Source: CAWFXC01 sp963819735
GTDB taxonomy: Bacteria; Actinomycetota; Acidimicrobiia; IMCC26256; DASPTH01
Direction: 5' to 3'
Length of the DNA: 64,000 nt
Assembly: GCA_963819735.1 (NCBI GenBank)
Contig: CAWFXC010000002.1
Span: 434,001-498,000, forward strand
Shown: one piece after another, positions 41,630 through 49,923 of the stretch
How the letters are laid out: each line of letters starts with the position of its first letter
Position numbering within the stretch: position 1 is the first letter of the stretch
Program-made: the position numbers and the translations under genes
The notes under the pieces: model-generated
Told to the model about the DNA's origin: nothing
What the model saw: only the letters and a program-made list of their open reading frames with translations
Databases searched by the model: none

Positions 41630-43198
41630 TCAGGAGGGCGACACCTCGGGGAGCAGACCCTGCTGCATCGCGAAGAGGCTGGCGCCCGCCCGATTCGACA
41701 CACCGAGCTTCGAGTAGATGTGCTCGACGTGATTGCCTGCGGTCTTGGGCGTGATCACGAGACGGGCCGCGATCTCCTTGTTCGACATCCCGCGCGCGAG
41801 GAGACCGAGCACCTCCACCTCGCGGGCGGTCAAGCCTGCGGGGCCCTCACGACGCCGGCCGACCCGGTGACCCGCCGCGCGCAAGACCGCATCCACTGCC
41901 ACGGCGTCCAGCCGGCCGGCCCGCACTTCTCCTCGCAGCTCCCGGCCCGCGTCCTCGGCCGACTTCGCCGCCCGGTACGGGCGGGGCTCGCGCATCGCCT
42001 GGTACACGTCGGCCGCGGCGAGGACGCGTCCGGTGCGGGTGATGCCGGGACCGCTCAGACCGTGGGGATAGCCGGAGCCGTCGAGGCGCTCGCGCGCCTG
42101 CACCGCGATGCGGCCGAGCCGGGCCAGCGAATCCGACTGATGCAGCATGCGCTCCGTGAGGTGCGGAGCAAGGCGCACGCGCTCCCACTCGCTCATGGTG
42201 AGCGGTCCGGGCTTGTCCCAGATCGCGTTCGACACCCCCAGCCGCCCGTAGCCCATGACGAGCGCAGCGCGGGCGAGCGCCTCGACCTCGTCGGCGGGGA
42301 GACCGAGCAGTTCGCCGGCTGAAGCTGCGAGCGTGGCGACGGCCTCCGAGTGTCCGAGCGTGAACGGCGACTTCAGGTCGACGAAGCGGGCGATCGCCGC
42401 GAGGGCCGTATCGCAGTCGTTCGGCGAGAGGACCATTGCGAGCGCGGGCTCACCGTCGATGACCGCGTCCCACGAACTCAACTCCTCGATGCCGTGAAAG
42501 ACCTTCTCGGCATCCACGTCGAGGATGGCGACGAGACGCGGGTCGAACTGCTTGCCCGAACGACGCTCGGCCACCGCCCGCGCCGCGGCGATCCCACCAG
42601 TTCGGTGCGCGACTTCGACGAACTCGGCGAGCTGCGTGATCCGGGACGCCAGCGGAATAGCGTCACCCGCGAGCTCCCCGGGCCAGCCCTTTCCATCCCA
42701 TCGTTCGTACGACGTGCCGACCGCGTCGAGCACGTCTTCCGGAAGCCTGAGCTCCTGCGCCAGTGCCCGCGCCAGCTGCGCGTGTTGCTCGATCATCCCG
42801 TCGATCTCCTTGCGGCCTGAGATCGCGAAGTCGAACGCAACGCGCACGCGGTGCAGCGGCGTCCCACCGGACCCTAGGAGCCGCAGCATCGCCGCAACAT
42901 CGCCGACGCTGTACGGCTCGTGGTCGTACTTGTTCGACTTCAGGGCGATGTCGTCACCGAACCAGTACGCCTGCTCGTGGGCATCCGTGTGGCAACCGAC
43001 GTTGACGAGGAGCGCCGAGTAGTACACCGCGACCCGTTGTTCCTCGTCGAGCCCGATCACCTCGCAGAGGCGGAGCGCGATGCGGCACTGCCGCAGGACG
43101 TGTTCCATCGGTTGGCCGAAACCGAGGTCGATGCCGAGCGAGAGCGCCGCGAGCAACTCGGCCATCCGAGTCGCTTTCGGACCGGCAGCTCCGTCCAC
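41630..43198 (-). CDS. Tandem HD/HD-GYP phosphohydrolase with C-terminal LuxR HTH
   Basis: The 522-residue product has two HD-related regions: the first with WDGKGWPGELAG (about residues 168-179), the second with a typical HLTERML then RLDGSGYPHGL, the HD-GYP signature. A LuxR-type helix-turn-helix (LTAREVEVLGLLARGMSNKE) occupies residues about 455-515. HD-GYP proteins degrade cyclic di-GMP, so this could be a transcription factor coupling c-di-GMP breakdown to gene control. There is no obvious receiver domain. Confidence 0.8.
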   Translation of the reverse strand: MDGAAGPKATRMAELLAALSLGIDLGFGQPMEHVLRQCRIALRLCEVIGLDEEQRVAVYYSALLVNVGCHTDAHEQAYWFGDDIALKSNKYDHEPYSVGDVAAMLRLLGSGGTPLHRVRVAFDFAISGRKEIDGMIEQHAQLARALAQELRLPEDVLDAVGTSYERWDGKGWPGELAGDAIPLASRITQLAEFVEVAHRTGGIAAARAVAERRSGKQFDPRLVAILDVDAEKVFHGIEELSSWDAVIDGEPALAMVLSPNDCDTALAAIARFVDLKSPFTLGHSEAVATLAASAGELLGLPADEVEALARAALVMGYGRLGVSNAIWDKPGPLTMSEWERVRLAPHLTERMLHQSDSLARLGRIAVQARERLDGSGYPHGLSGPGITRTGRVLAAADVYQAMREPRPYRAAKSAEDAGRELRGEVRAGRLDAVAVDAVLRAAGHRVGRRREGPAGLTAREVEVLGLLARGMSNKEIAARLVITPKTAGNHVEHIYSKLGVSNRAGASLFAMQQGLLPEVSPS

Positions 43199-43304
43199 AC
43201 CGGAAGCGTACGACCACGCGTCAAGAACGTGAGGCGTTCACCCCATGACGGCGACCGCAGCCTTCCGTACGTTGAGCACAGCATCGGAGCTCGAGGAGGC
43301 TGAA

Positions 43305-43673
43305 ATGGCGAAGGTTTCACGCGACAGTGCAGAGAACGTCGCGGACTACGGCGTGGCGGAGGACCGCACCACCACCGCCGACGGTTACACGATGGGATTC
43401 ACCACGATCCGCGAGGCCCACGATCTCGCGCCGGTGCTCGCCGGACTGCCCGGCGGACATTGCTCGTGCCCGCATTGGGGCTACGTCACCCGGGGCCGGC
43501 TCGTGTTCACGTTCCCCGACCACGTCGAGGAGTACGAAACCGGGGACGCGTTCTACGCGCCACCGGGCCATACCCCTGCCGCCGATACCGACACCGAGAT
43601 CGTGATGTTCAGCCCCGCCGACCTGCTCGCGACGACCGAGGCCGCCATCGCTCAGTCGATGCAGGGAACCTGA
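43305..43673 (+). CDS. Cupin-fold protein
   Basis: This 122-residue protein has a short cupin core: GHCSCPHWGYVTRGRL and YETGDAFYAPPGHTP, the two cupin motifs. Metal-ligand His residues are partly kept in the first motif. GAGGAGG lies upstream of ATG 43305. The role may be small-molecule binding or isomerisation. It is divergent from the HD-GYP/LuxR gene with 106 bp between them. Confidence 0.7.
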   Translation: MAKVSRDSAENVADYGVAEDRTTTADGYTMGFTTIREAHDLAPVLAGLPGGHCSCPHWGYVTRGRLVFTFPDHVEEYETGDAFYAPPGHTPAADTDTEIVMFSPADLLATTEAAIAQSMQGT

Positions 43674-43700
43674 GCCCAAACCGTCGCCACGACGGCCAAG

Positions 43701-43719
43701 CGGGCGCAGTGAGCGCCCG
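43701..43719. terminator. Hairpin between convergent cupin and small membrane protein genes
   Basis: CGGGCGC (43701-43707) pairs with GCGCCCG (43713-43719) around AGTGA, in a 64-bp region where two convergent genes end. It could stop both transcripts. It has no T-tract. Confidence 0.45.
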
Positions 43720-43737
43720 TGGCGCGCCGCCGCGTGG

Positions 43738-43893
43738 CTACTTGTCGAAGCCCTCGTACTTGCGGAACTCGGCTTCGCCCATCTCGCCGTCGCCTTCGCT
43801 GTTGCCGTAGTCGCGGCGGCGCTTCATGGCGACGCCGCCCGCGATCACGACCACGACGGCAAGGACGGCGAATATGCCCAATCCGATGTACAT
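43738..43893 (-). CDS. 51-residue single-pass membrane protein
   Basis: From ATG 43893 the product is MYIGLGIFAVLAVVVVIAG, then basic residues (KRRRDYG) and an acidic tail ending EFRKYEGFDK. One N-terminal helix and a cytoplasmic charged tail are expected. AGGG lies close upstream on the minus strand. It is too short for usual gene prediction. The tail may interact with a partner; no family is known. Confidence 0.55.
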   Translation of the reverse strand: MYIGLGIFAVLAVVVVIAGGVAMKRRRDYGNSEGDGEMGEAEFRKYEGFDK

Positions 43894-43958
43894 GCCCTGA
43901 CCCTATCGTCGTGCTGGCGGAGCGCCGGGGACGGGGACCGCAATCGCCGGCGGGGCGG

Positions 43959-44786
43959 TCAGGTGGTGGCCGTTCGGTAGTCGCCGAAGGTCTGGTCCCG
44001 TTCGGTGAGCGCGGCGGTGAGACCCTGGTCCCGGATGTTGGAGACGAACGCATCCATCGCCCGGGTGTGGGTGCCGAGAGCACACAGCTCGGTGCCGGCC
44101 CGGATGCCGGCCCGCATGCCCATGTGGTCCATCTGCCGGTGGACGACGCGCTTGTTGAGCTGGACGACCTCGGGCGGCAGCGCGGCAATTCGCTCGGCCA
44201 TCTTCAGCGTCTCGGCATCGAGTGATTCGGCAGGGAACGCGCGGTTCGCCCAACCCTCTCGTACGGCTTCGACGCCGGTGACGGAATCGCCGGTCACCAT
44301 CATCTCCATGGCCCGGCGCATGCCGAGGAACCACGCGTGGAAGTGCATGTCGGGCACGCCAAAACGCACCGCCGGGTACCCCATCTGCGCGTCCTCGGCG
44401 ATGTAGACGAGGTCACACCCGGTAGCCAGCTCGCTCCCGCCCGCCAGGCAGAAGCCGTGCACCTGCGCGATGACCGGCTTGGCCAAGTCCCAGATGCCCA
44501 TCCAACCCTCGGTGACGTGTCGGGGCCACTGACCCTCGCCGCCGGGCGTGTAGAAGGGATACTCCTCGCCCACGTTGCCGTCGCCCAGGTCGTAGCCGGC
44601 CGAGAACGACGGGCCCGCGCCACGAACGATCTGGACATGGACGTCATCGTCCTTGTCTCCGTCGTAGAGCGCCCCGAGAATCGCACCGCGGAGTGGATGG
44701 TTGAGCGCGTTGCGCTTGTCCGGCCGATTCATCGTGATACGGCGCACGTGCGCGGCCGGCTCATCGAGGATCACGAGGTCACTCAT
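43959..44786 (-). CDS. Enoyl-CoA hydratase/isomerase
   Basis: The 275-residue product has the crotonase fold: MNRPDKRNALN, SFSAGYDLGDG (oxyanion hole), KPVIAQVHGFCLAGGSEL (second oxyanion hole) and EDAQMGYPAVRFGVP. The usual catalytic Glu region is partly changed, so it may be a hydratase, isomerase or another crotonase activity. It is a soluble enzyme of beta-oxidation-like pathways. It stands alone, downstream of a methyltransferase gene. Confidence 0.85.
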   Translation of the reverse strand: MSDLVILDEPAAHVRRITMNRPDKRNALNHPLRGAILGALYDGDKDDDVHVQIVRGAGPSFSAGYDLGDGNVGEEYPFYTPGGEGQWPRHVTEGWMGIWDLAKPVIAQVHGFCLAGGSELATGCDLVYIAEDAQMGYPAVRFGVPDMHFHAWFLGMRRAMEMMVTGDSVTGVEAVREGWANRAFPAESLDAETLKMAERIAALPPEVVQLNKRVVHRQMDHMGMRAGIRAGTELCALGTHTRAMDAFVSNIRDQGLTAALTERDQTFGDYRTATT

Positions 44787-44875
44787 GCGTTGGTCTCCCG
44801 TTCTCGGGGTCGCCGCCAGTAGGAGCGGGGCGACACTGGATCACTGTCTCACTGCCTCCTTGGCTACTACCTTCT

Positions 44876-44899
44876 GACGCGCCGCGCGGAAGGCGCGTC
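44876..44899 (-). terminator. Hairpin after the methyltransferase gene
   Basis: GACGCGCC (44876-44883) pairs perfectly with GGCGCGTC (44892-44899), just after the stop at 44905 on the minus strand. Likely an intrinsic stop with no clear T-tract. Confidence 0.45.
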
Positions 44900-44904
44900 G
44901 TGAG

Positions 44905-45774
44905 CTAGGCAGGAAGGCGCGCGGTCACGAGCCAGGACAGGCCGTCGACCAGAGCACCGGCGTCGCTCCACGACGATCTCATCAGTCGTTCGGCGATCTC
45001 ACGGGCGGCGGACCGTTGCTCGGCGGTGGCGTCCACGAGCAGGCGCGCCGCGCCGCCGATCGCCAATGAGCCATCGACCGCGACGTCGAAGTCGTCGGTA
45101 CCGAACATCTGCATCGTGCGCACGCAGGGGGTAACGGCGACGTCTTCCCATCCGCCGGAACGCACGATGTCCTCCGTGCGCACCGGATCCGCGAACGCGA
45201 ACGGTCCGGGCGCGTCGGGATCGAGCGGAGGTTGCGCGGGAAAGAGCGTCGCCACCTCGCGGGCAAGGTTCAACATCCACGGATTCCGATCGGGCGATTG
45301 CCAACACACGAAGCCGAGCCGTCCGCCCGGCCTGACCAACGACGCGATGTTCCGAAACGCAGCCGCCGGATCGGCGAAGAACATCACGCCGAATCGGCTC
45401 ACCGCCGCGTCGAACGGTCCACCGACGTCGCGTGCGGTGACGACCTGGGCGTCGGCCTCGACGAATTCCGTATTGGCCGAGCCGGACTGCGTGGCGCGTT
45501 CGCGCGCCCGGGCCAACATAGGCGCGCTGATGTCGACGCCCGTCGCCTTCCCGCTCGGACCTACCAGTCCCGCCACCTGCATCGTCGTGTCACCACAGCC
45601 GCAACCGACATCGAGGACGTGCTCGCCTGGTGAAGGCGCGACGGCTTCGATGGCCGCAAGACCGAGTGGCGCGAGTTGGAGATCCATGCGCTCCTGCCAG
45701 CGCGTCCACGCCCCCCCTCCCGGAGCGTTCCAGTAGTCCTGTTGCGCCGCGTTGTCAGGTGAGACGTCGGTCAT
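44905..45774 (-). CDS. SAM-dependent methyltransferase (UbiE-like fold)
   Basis: The 289-residue product has VLDVGCGCGDT (motif I), ATGVDISAPMLARAR (motif II), and FDAAVSRFGVMFFADP (motif IV/post I), typical of class I methyltransferases. The start ATG 45774 gives MTDVSPDNAAQQDYWNAPGG, a common N-terminus of this group. The substrate is unknown, possibly a small molecule or quinone. It lies downstream of a PPOX gene region on the same strand. Confidence 0.85.
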   Translation of the reverse strand: MTDVSPDNAAQQDYWNAPGGGAWTRWQERMDLQLAPLGLAAIEAVAPSPGEHVLDVGCGCGDTTMQVAGLVGPSGKATGVDISAPMLARARERATQSGSANTEFVEADAQVVTARDVGGPFDAAVSRFGVMFFADPAAAFRNIASLVRPGGRLGFVCWQSPDRNPWMLNLAREVATLFPAQPPLDPDAPGPFAFADPVRTEDIVRSGGWEDVAVTPCVRTMQMFGTDDFDVAVDGSLAIGGAARLLVDATAEQRSAAREIAERLMRSSWSDAGALVDGLSWLVTARLPA

Positions 45775-45799
45775 TCCCCAACCGTAGGACTCGCACCGC

Positions 45800-46150
45800 T
45801 CATCCGCGCGTGGTGTCGAGGTGCTGGAGGAGCTCATGGGCCACGAGCTCGATCGCCTTGTGACCCCATTCGGCGGCCCGGTACTGACATGCGATCAAGC
45901 CCATCCGGTGCACGCGTCGGAAGTCGCCGTACACGAATGCGTAGCGGGCTTTCGTTTCCTCATTGGCACCATCCGTCAGTCCGAGGTGCCAGTCGCTGTA
46001 CTCATCCCAGGAGTGAGACTCCAGGAAGGCGTTCTCGGCCTCGGCGTCGGGTTGGACGTCGCCCCACGAGCTCTCGATCACGTACTGGTGACCGTCGATC
46101 AAGTGTCGGGCGCGAGCTACTGCCTGATCATTGACCGAATACGACGCCAC
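45800..46150 (-). CDS. Conserved actinobacterial hypothetical protein
   Basis: The 116-residue product (GTG 46150) contains ARHLIDGHQYVIESSWGD, SHSWDEYSDWHLGLTDGA and FVYGDFRRVHRMGLIACQ. It is soluble, with many Trp, Tyr and His residues. I recall many near-identical proteins in actinobacteria but no assigned function. It follows the F420-type PPOX gene by 27 bp, which suggests a linked role. Confidence 0.65.
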   Translation of the reverse strand: MASYSVNDQAVARARHLIDGHQYVIESSWGDVQPDAEAENAFLESHSWDEYSDWHLGLTDGANEETKARYAFVYGDFRRVHRMGLIACQYRAAEWGHKAIELVAHELLQHLDTTRG

Positions 46151-46177
46151 AACGGTGTTCCTCTCGTTTTGGCCCGT

Positions 46178-46549
46178 TCACTCGATGCCGAAGCTGTTGA
46201 CCTTCTCGGGATAGAGACGGATGAAGGCGTCGCCGAATCCGGGACCGAAACTGGCACCGCCGGTGGCAACCGCTTCGGCCCGGCCGCGGATCTCGAGCAT
46301 GCGCGGGGTCCAGGGGTCGGTCGACACGAGATCGTCGACGACGATCGCGGCCCACGGGTTGGCCTGGACGTCTCGGTACTTCTTCGTCGTCGCGACATGG
46401 TGCCCGCCGATGTCGATCGTGCCCAGGTCGCGGTTGTGACGGAACGAGGTGGGCACGACGTGAGGCTTGCCGTCGACACCGGCGGTGGCGATCCGCCCCA
46501 GTCGTTGGCTCGACAGGTACTCGATCTGCGCGGTCGTCAATTCGATCAT
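46178..46549 (-). CDS. PPOX-class F420-dependent oxidoreductase
   Basis: This 123-residue protein has the split-barrel fold with EYLSSQRLGRIATAGVDG, VVPTSFRHN and ATTKKYRDVQANPWAAIVV, the pattern of F420-dependent PPOX proteins. The family binds F420 and reduces small organics. It is short and complete. It is followed 27 bp later by the hypothetical gene at 45800-46150. Confidence 0.8.
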   Translation of the reverse strand: MIELTTAQIEYLSSQRLGRIATAGVDGKPHVVPTSFRHNRDLGTIDIGGHHVATTKKYRDVQANPWAAIVVDDLVSTDPWTPRMLEIRGRAEAVATGGASFGPGFGDAFIRLYPEKVNSFGIE

Positions 46550-46585
46550 CTGCTCGTGGCCCGTTCCGATCGCAACCCCCGAGGG

Positions 46586-46756
46586 CTACAAGCCGCTACT
46601 GGCCGGACCCTTGTCGTCGGCCGGCTTCTTTCCGGAGTCGACGTCGTCGACGGCCTTCTGCCAGTCGCCGTCTTCACGGACCAACTCCTCGAAGTCGGCC
46701 TGCTCATCGCGTGATTCTGCGTACGAACCCTCGGGATTGCGTTCCGGACCGTGCAT
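46586..46756 (-). CDS. 56-residue acidic protein
   Basis: From ATG 46756 the 56 residues are highly charged and disordered-looking (MHGPERNPEGSYAESRDEQ, then EELVREDGDWQKAVDDVDSG). GAGGAGAG lies upstream. It is soluble, and its composition suggests a stress or chaperone-like small protein; no family is recognised. Confidence 0.5.
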   Translation of the reverse strand: MHGPERNPEGSYAESRDEQADFEELVREDGDWQKAVDDVDSGKKPADDKGPASSGL

Positions 46757-46839
46757 GGCGCTCTCCTCTGTTCCTGAATGCTGCAAGCTCGTTGCCCGGC
46801 GATGCGGGGGCCCAAACCAACGGGCGCCGGTTCGTCGCG

Positions 46840-47349
46840 TCAGGTCCCATGGTGGCACTCGACGACGTAGCGCGAGAACCAGCCGTCGTAGCGAGCCTTC
46901 AACACGGGATCATTCCAGTCGTCGCCGGTGACGACACCACGGCATTCCACCGAACCGCACGCGCACTCCATCGGCGCGGTGCCCACGTCGAACAGCGCGT
47001 AGTCCGTCGTGATCTCCTCGCCGGGCGCGATGTCGCGCATCGCGCCGAACACGATGTTCCCCATCACGCCGACATTCGGCGCGCACGAGTGGTTGAGGAA
47101 GAGCATCACCGAGTCGTACTCCTCGTGGCTGAGCGCGACGAGATGCAGACCCTCCGCGATCTGGATCTCGGTCTCCTGCAACTTCGCTGACAACGACCGC
47201 ATGATGTGGGTGCCGACAACATGACCACCCTTCACCGCGACGACTTCGCCCAGCGCGATCGGTTCGACCGCGAACAGTCCGCGGCCCGCGATGGCGCTTC
47301 TCGCTCCCTTCCGAGCTTTCGGTGAGACCCACGACGCGACAATCGGCAT
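46840..47349 (-). CDS. SET-domain protein-lysine methyltransferase
   Basis: The 169-residue product has the SET core: GRGLFAVEPI (residues 22-31), FLNHSCAPN (84-92) and TTDYALF (114-120), followed by a post-SET Cys cluster (CACGSVECRG). The NHSC and DY motifs form the SAM and lysine channel. It lacks flanking domains. Bacterial SET proteins of this compact type methylate ribosomal or histone-like proteins; the target here is unknown. Confidence 0.75.
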   Translation of the reverse strand: MPIVASWVSPKARKGARSAIAGRGLFAVEPIALGEVVAVKGGHVVGTHIMRSLSAKLQETEIQIAEGLHLVALSHEEYDSVMLFLNHSCAPNVGVMGNIVFGAMRDIAPGEEITTDYALFDVGTAPMECACGSVECRGVVTGDDWNDPVLKARYDGWFSRYVVECHHGT

Positions 47350-47413
47350 CCAGACAGGGTGCCGCGTCGGCGATCCCGAGTCGGAACGAATTTCGTGTCC
47401 TCGGTACCGGCGG

Positions 47414-47638
47414 TTCGGGACGAGTCGAACTACGTTCCTGAACCCGCGCGCGGCCGAGTTCTTCGACGACTGGGAAACCGTCACCCACGATGCAGCCGCG
47501 ATCCTGCGCGCCGAGGCGGGACGCGACCCCTACGACCGTCGGCTCACCGACCTCATCGGAGAGCTCTCGACTCGCAGCGAAGCCTTCCGCGTGCAGTGGG
47601 CCGCGCACAACGTCAAGCTCCACCGCACCGGCACCAAG
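47414..47638 (+). pseudogene. Relic of an MmyB-like transcription regulator
   Basis: The plus-strand frame reads TTFLNPRAAEFFDDW, AAAILRAEAGRDPYDRRL, IGELSTRSEAFRVQW and NVKLHRTGTK, the ligand-binding (MmyB-like) domain of Xre-type regulators. The N-terminal helix-turn-helix and the C-terminal about 30 residues are missing, and no good start exists. It lies between the SET gene (divergent) and the SDR gene (convergent). Confidence 0.55.
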
Positions 47639-47676
47639 CAGCCGACGAACGCGGCTGACCCCGGCGCGCGAGCGGC

Positions 47677-48531
47677 TCAGCCGGGGATGCGACCGGCGAG
47701 CGCGGCGTCGATGGCGTCGTCGCCGAACCGCTTGCGGACGAGATCCTCCAGGTACGGGGCCTTGGTGAGCTCGTTGCCACCCTCGATGCCGATGCTCTGA
47801 CCGGTGACCCAAGCCGATTCCGGCCCGGCGAGGTACCGCACGCCCGCGGCAATGTCGTCCGGCACGCCGGTGCGCCCGAGTGGCTTCTCGGCGAGGAACT
47901 GACTCATGACGGATTCGTTCGCGAACAGCCCGTCTTTGGTCGTGTCGGTCTTGACCAGTCCTGGTCGGACGGCATTGATCCTGATCTTGAGGGGAGCGAG
48001 CTCGAGGGCCGCGCCGCGGACCAAGCCTTCGACCCCCGCCTTCGACGTGTTGTAGAGCGCGAGGAACGGCCAGGGAATCTTGGCTGCGTCGGAGGAGATG
48101 CAGACGATCGATCCCCCGCCACCGTCGGTCATGAGCGGCGTCGCGTTGCGGATGACGAGGAAGGCCGACACGATGTTGCGGTTCAGATCCGCGAGCACCT
48201 CGTCGGGCTCGAACATCAGGAGCGGCTTCATGGTGCCGCCGCCGACGACGGACACCGCGATGGCGAGCCGGTCGGCCAGCGATGCCGCCGCGCGCAGGGC
48301 GCCGCGCACCGAAGACTCGTCGAGCGCATCGCCGACGAAGGTCTCGACGGTGGCGTCGGCGCCGGCGAAGTCGAGGATCTCGCGCCGGGCGTCGACGAGC
48401 GTCGACTCGGTGCGCCCCATGATGAGCACCGCGGCACCATCGCGGGCCAGCCACGCGGCGGACGCACCGCCGATCCCCCCGCCTCCTCCCGTCACGAACG
48501 CGGCCTGACCGGCCAGGGGCTTCTCCGTCAC
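47677..48531 (-). CDS. Short-chain dehydrogenase/reductase
   Basis: The 284-residue product has TGGGGGIGGASAAWLA (NAD motif), NRNIVSAFLV and YNTSKAGVEG with the catalytic Tyr and Lys, and a final VTGQSIGIEGG. It is a classical SDR. GTG 48531 is preceded by GAGGGGAG. The C-terminus is extended by about 30 residues beyond the norm. The substrate is unknown. Confidence 0.85.
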   Translation of the reverse strand: MTEKPLAGQAAFVTGGGGGIGGASAAWLARDGAAVLIMGRTESTLVDARREILDFAGADATVETFVGDALDESSVRGALRAAASLADRLAIAVSVVGGGTMKPLLMFEPDEVLADLNRNIVSAFLVIRNATPLMTDGGGGSIVCISSDAAKIPWPFLALYNTSKAGVEGLVRGAALELAPLKIRINAVRPGLVKTDTTKDGLFANESVMSQFLAEKPLGRTGVPDDIAAGVRYLAGPESAWVTGQSIGIEGGNELTKAPYLEDLVRKRFGDDAIDAALAGRIPG

Positions 48532-48876
48532 GTTGTGCTCCCCTCGACGAACGCCCGACACCGCCGCGCCCTACGACGCGTCGAGCCGCAGGCGCCAGGA
48601 TCGCACACGACCGCCGGCGCCGCCGAGGGTGCGCGCCCAGCACGAATCGCGACGTGAGTTAAGTCGTCCGCGTCAACGCCGCTCGCCCAGTCCCACCAAC
48701 GATTAATCGGTGAACGAAGCCGGTTTTCGGGTCAAGCCGAGAGACAACCGCGACGAAATCCGTTGCGCACCGACTGAGGACTTCCCTGCCCTCGCAGGTG
48801 CAGACCAGAGCGCCGCTTCCGTGCCCGTTGGCGGCGTTCTGGGCGCGTCCGCAGCGCGATCGAAGTCGCGCTCGCG
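48532..48876. other. 345-bp intergenic region, no gene supported
   Basis: No reading frame with plausible codon use or recognisable motif is seen. An AT-richer stretch lies around 48655-48720 (GAGTTAAG, then GATTAATCGG), perhaps holding the promoter of the SDR on the minus strand. Confidence 0.4.
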
Positions 48877-49866
48877 CTACCCGGTGAACGTGGGCAGAAT
48901 CGTGACGGGTGCCGCGACCACCGCGGCGGGAGCAACCGCCGGGACGGTCGTGGTGGGCGTGGTCGGCGTGGTCGGTGGGGTGGGCGACCCGCAGTTCGTG
49001 GGGTCGGCGGTGTAGTTCAGCGTGACCGAACCGTCGCCGGCGTTGCCGCCCTGCACGAGGGTGACGCCGGTCGCGCCGGCGACCGTGAACGAGGAGCCTC
49101 CCCCGCCGCCCCCGGCCGAGCCACCACCCGACTGGACGCTGCCGCCGCCACCGCCGCCGTAGTAGCCGCCACCGCCACCACCGCCGGAGCCGTTCCAGAT
49201 CCCACCGGAATCGGTGCTGGCACCGCCGGCACCGAAGGTGCCGGGATCGCTGGTACCGGTGTTCGGGTTGTGGAGCCCACCCACACCGCCGGCGCTCTGG
49301 GAGCCACCGCCACCGGCCGTTGCGGAGGCGCTCCCTCCCGAGTCGCCGGTGAGGTCGCCACCGAAGCCGCCGGCCCCTCCGCCGAACGCGCCGCCGCCGC
49401 CACCACCGCCCGCAACGACGAGACGATCGCCGAGACCGTAGGGAATGGCGCGAACATCCGAGGCCCCGCCGCCGCCACCGCCAGGGCTGCGGAAAGAGGA
49501 GGTCGTCGGCGTGCCGGCGGCCGCGCCACCGTTCGACCCTCCGCTACCGCCGACCGCCCCGAAGCCGCCCGTTCCGGCTCCGCCGGTGCCTCCGACGTTG
49601 ACCTGCAACACGTCGCCGGGGCTCACGGTCACGGTCGCGGTGGTCGATCCGCCTTGACCTCCCGCCGCGCCGAAGGTGGTTTCTTCGCCGCCGCCGGCGC
49701 CGACCGCCACTACCTGGACCGAACAGACATCGGCCGGCACCGTGAAGGTCGTCGTGCCCACGGTGGTGAACGTCGCGGTCGCCGCGCTCGACGAGCCGGC
49801 GGCGATCCCGATCCACCCGGCCACGAATGCCAATACGAACAGACTGCGAACCCCGCGCCCCAACAT
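48877..49866 (-). CDS. Secreted glycine-rich protein
   Basis: The 329-residue protein has a signal peptide (VLAFVAGWIGIAAGSSSAA), a short beta lead-in (TFTVPADVCSVQVVAVGAGG) and about 200 residues of Gly-rich repeats (GGGG, GAGG, GSGG patterns) with scattered Tyr and Ser. It ends with a Thr/Pro linker and VTILPTFTG. The layout is that of bacterial cell-surface glycine-rich proteins, where the last motif resembles a sorting LPxTG but has no downstream helix. Confidence 0.75.
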   Translation of the reverse strand: MLGRGVRSLFVLAFVAGWIGIAAGSSSAATATFTTVGTTTFTVPADVCSVQVVAVGAGGGEETTFGAAGGQGGSTTATVTVSPGDVLQVNVGGTGGAGTGGFGAVGGSGGSNGGAAAGTPTTSSFRSPGGGGGGASDVRAIPYGLGDRLVVAGGGGGGGAFGGGAGGFGGDLTGDSGGSASATAGGGGSQSAGGVGGLHNPNTGTSDPGTFGAGGASTDSGGIWNGSGGGGGGGYYGGGGGGSVQSGGGSAGGGGGGSSFTVAGATGVTLVQGGNAGDGSVTLNYTADPTNCGSPTPPTTPTTPTTTVPAVAPAAVVAAPVTILPTFTG

Positions 49867-49923
49867 GGAGTGGCACCTTATCGTCGACGCTGACGACGCG
49901 GGCGGTGGCAGCGAGGGATCAGG

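Noticed and set aside
46910..48643. 577-codon minus-strand ORF spanning the SET and SDR region
   Set aside because: Arg-rich shadow of two well-supported genes in another frame.
48710..49015. Plus-strand ORF ending in Val/Gly-rich sequence
   Set aside because: Its last part is the antisense of the Thr/Pro/Val-rich end of the glycine-rich protein; the first part lacks a ribosome-binding site and homology.
49000..49560. GGC/GGN-rich tract as a possible CRISPR or tandem array
   Set aside because: The repeats are codon-level glycine runs of varying length inside a secreted protein gene, not spaced direct repeats.
49270..49893. Long plus-strand ORFs opposite the glycine-rich gene
   Set aside because: Arg/Ala/Pro-rich antisense reading of GGN repeats; no start signal or domain.
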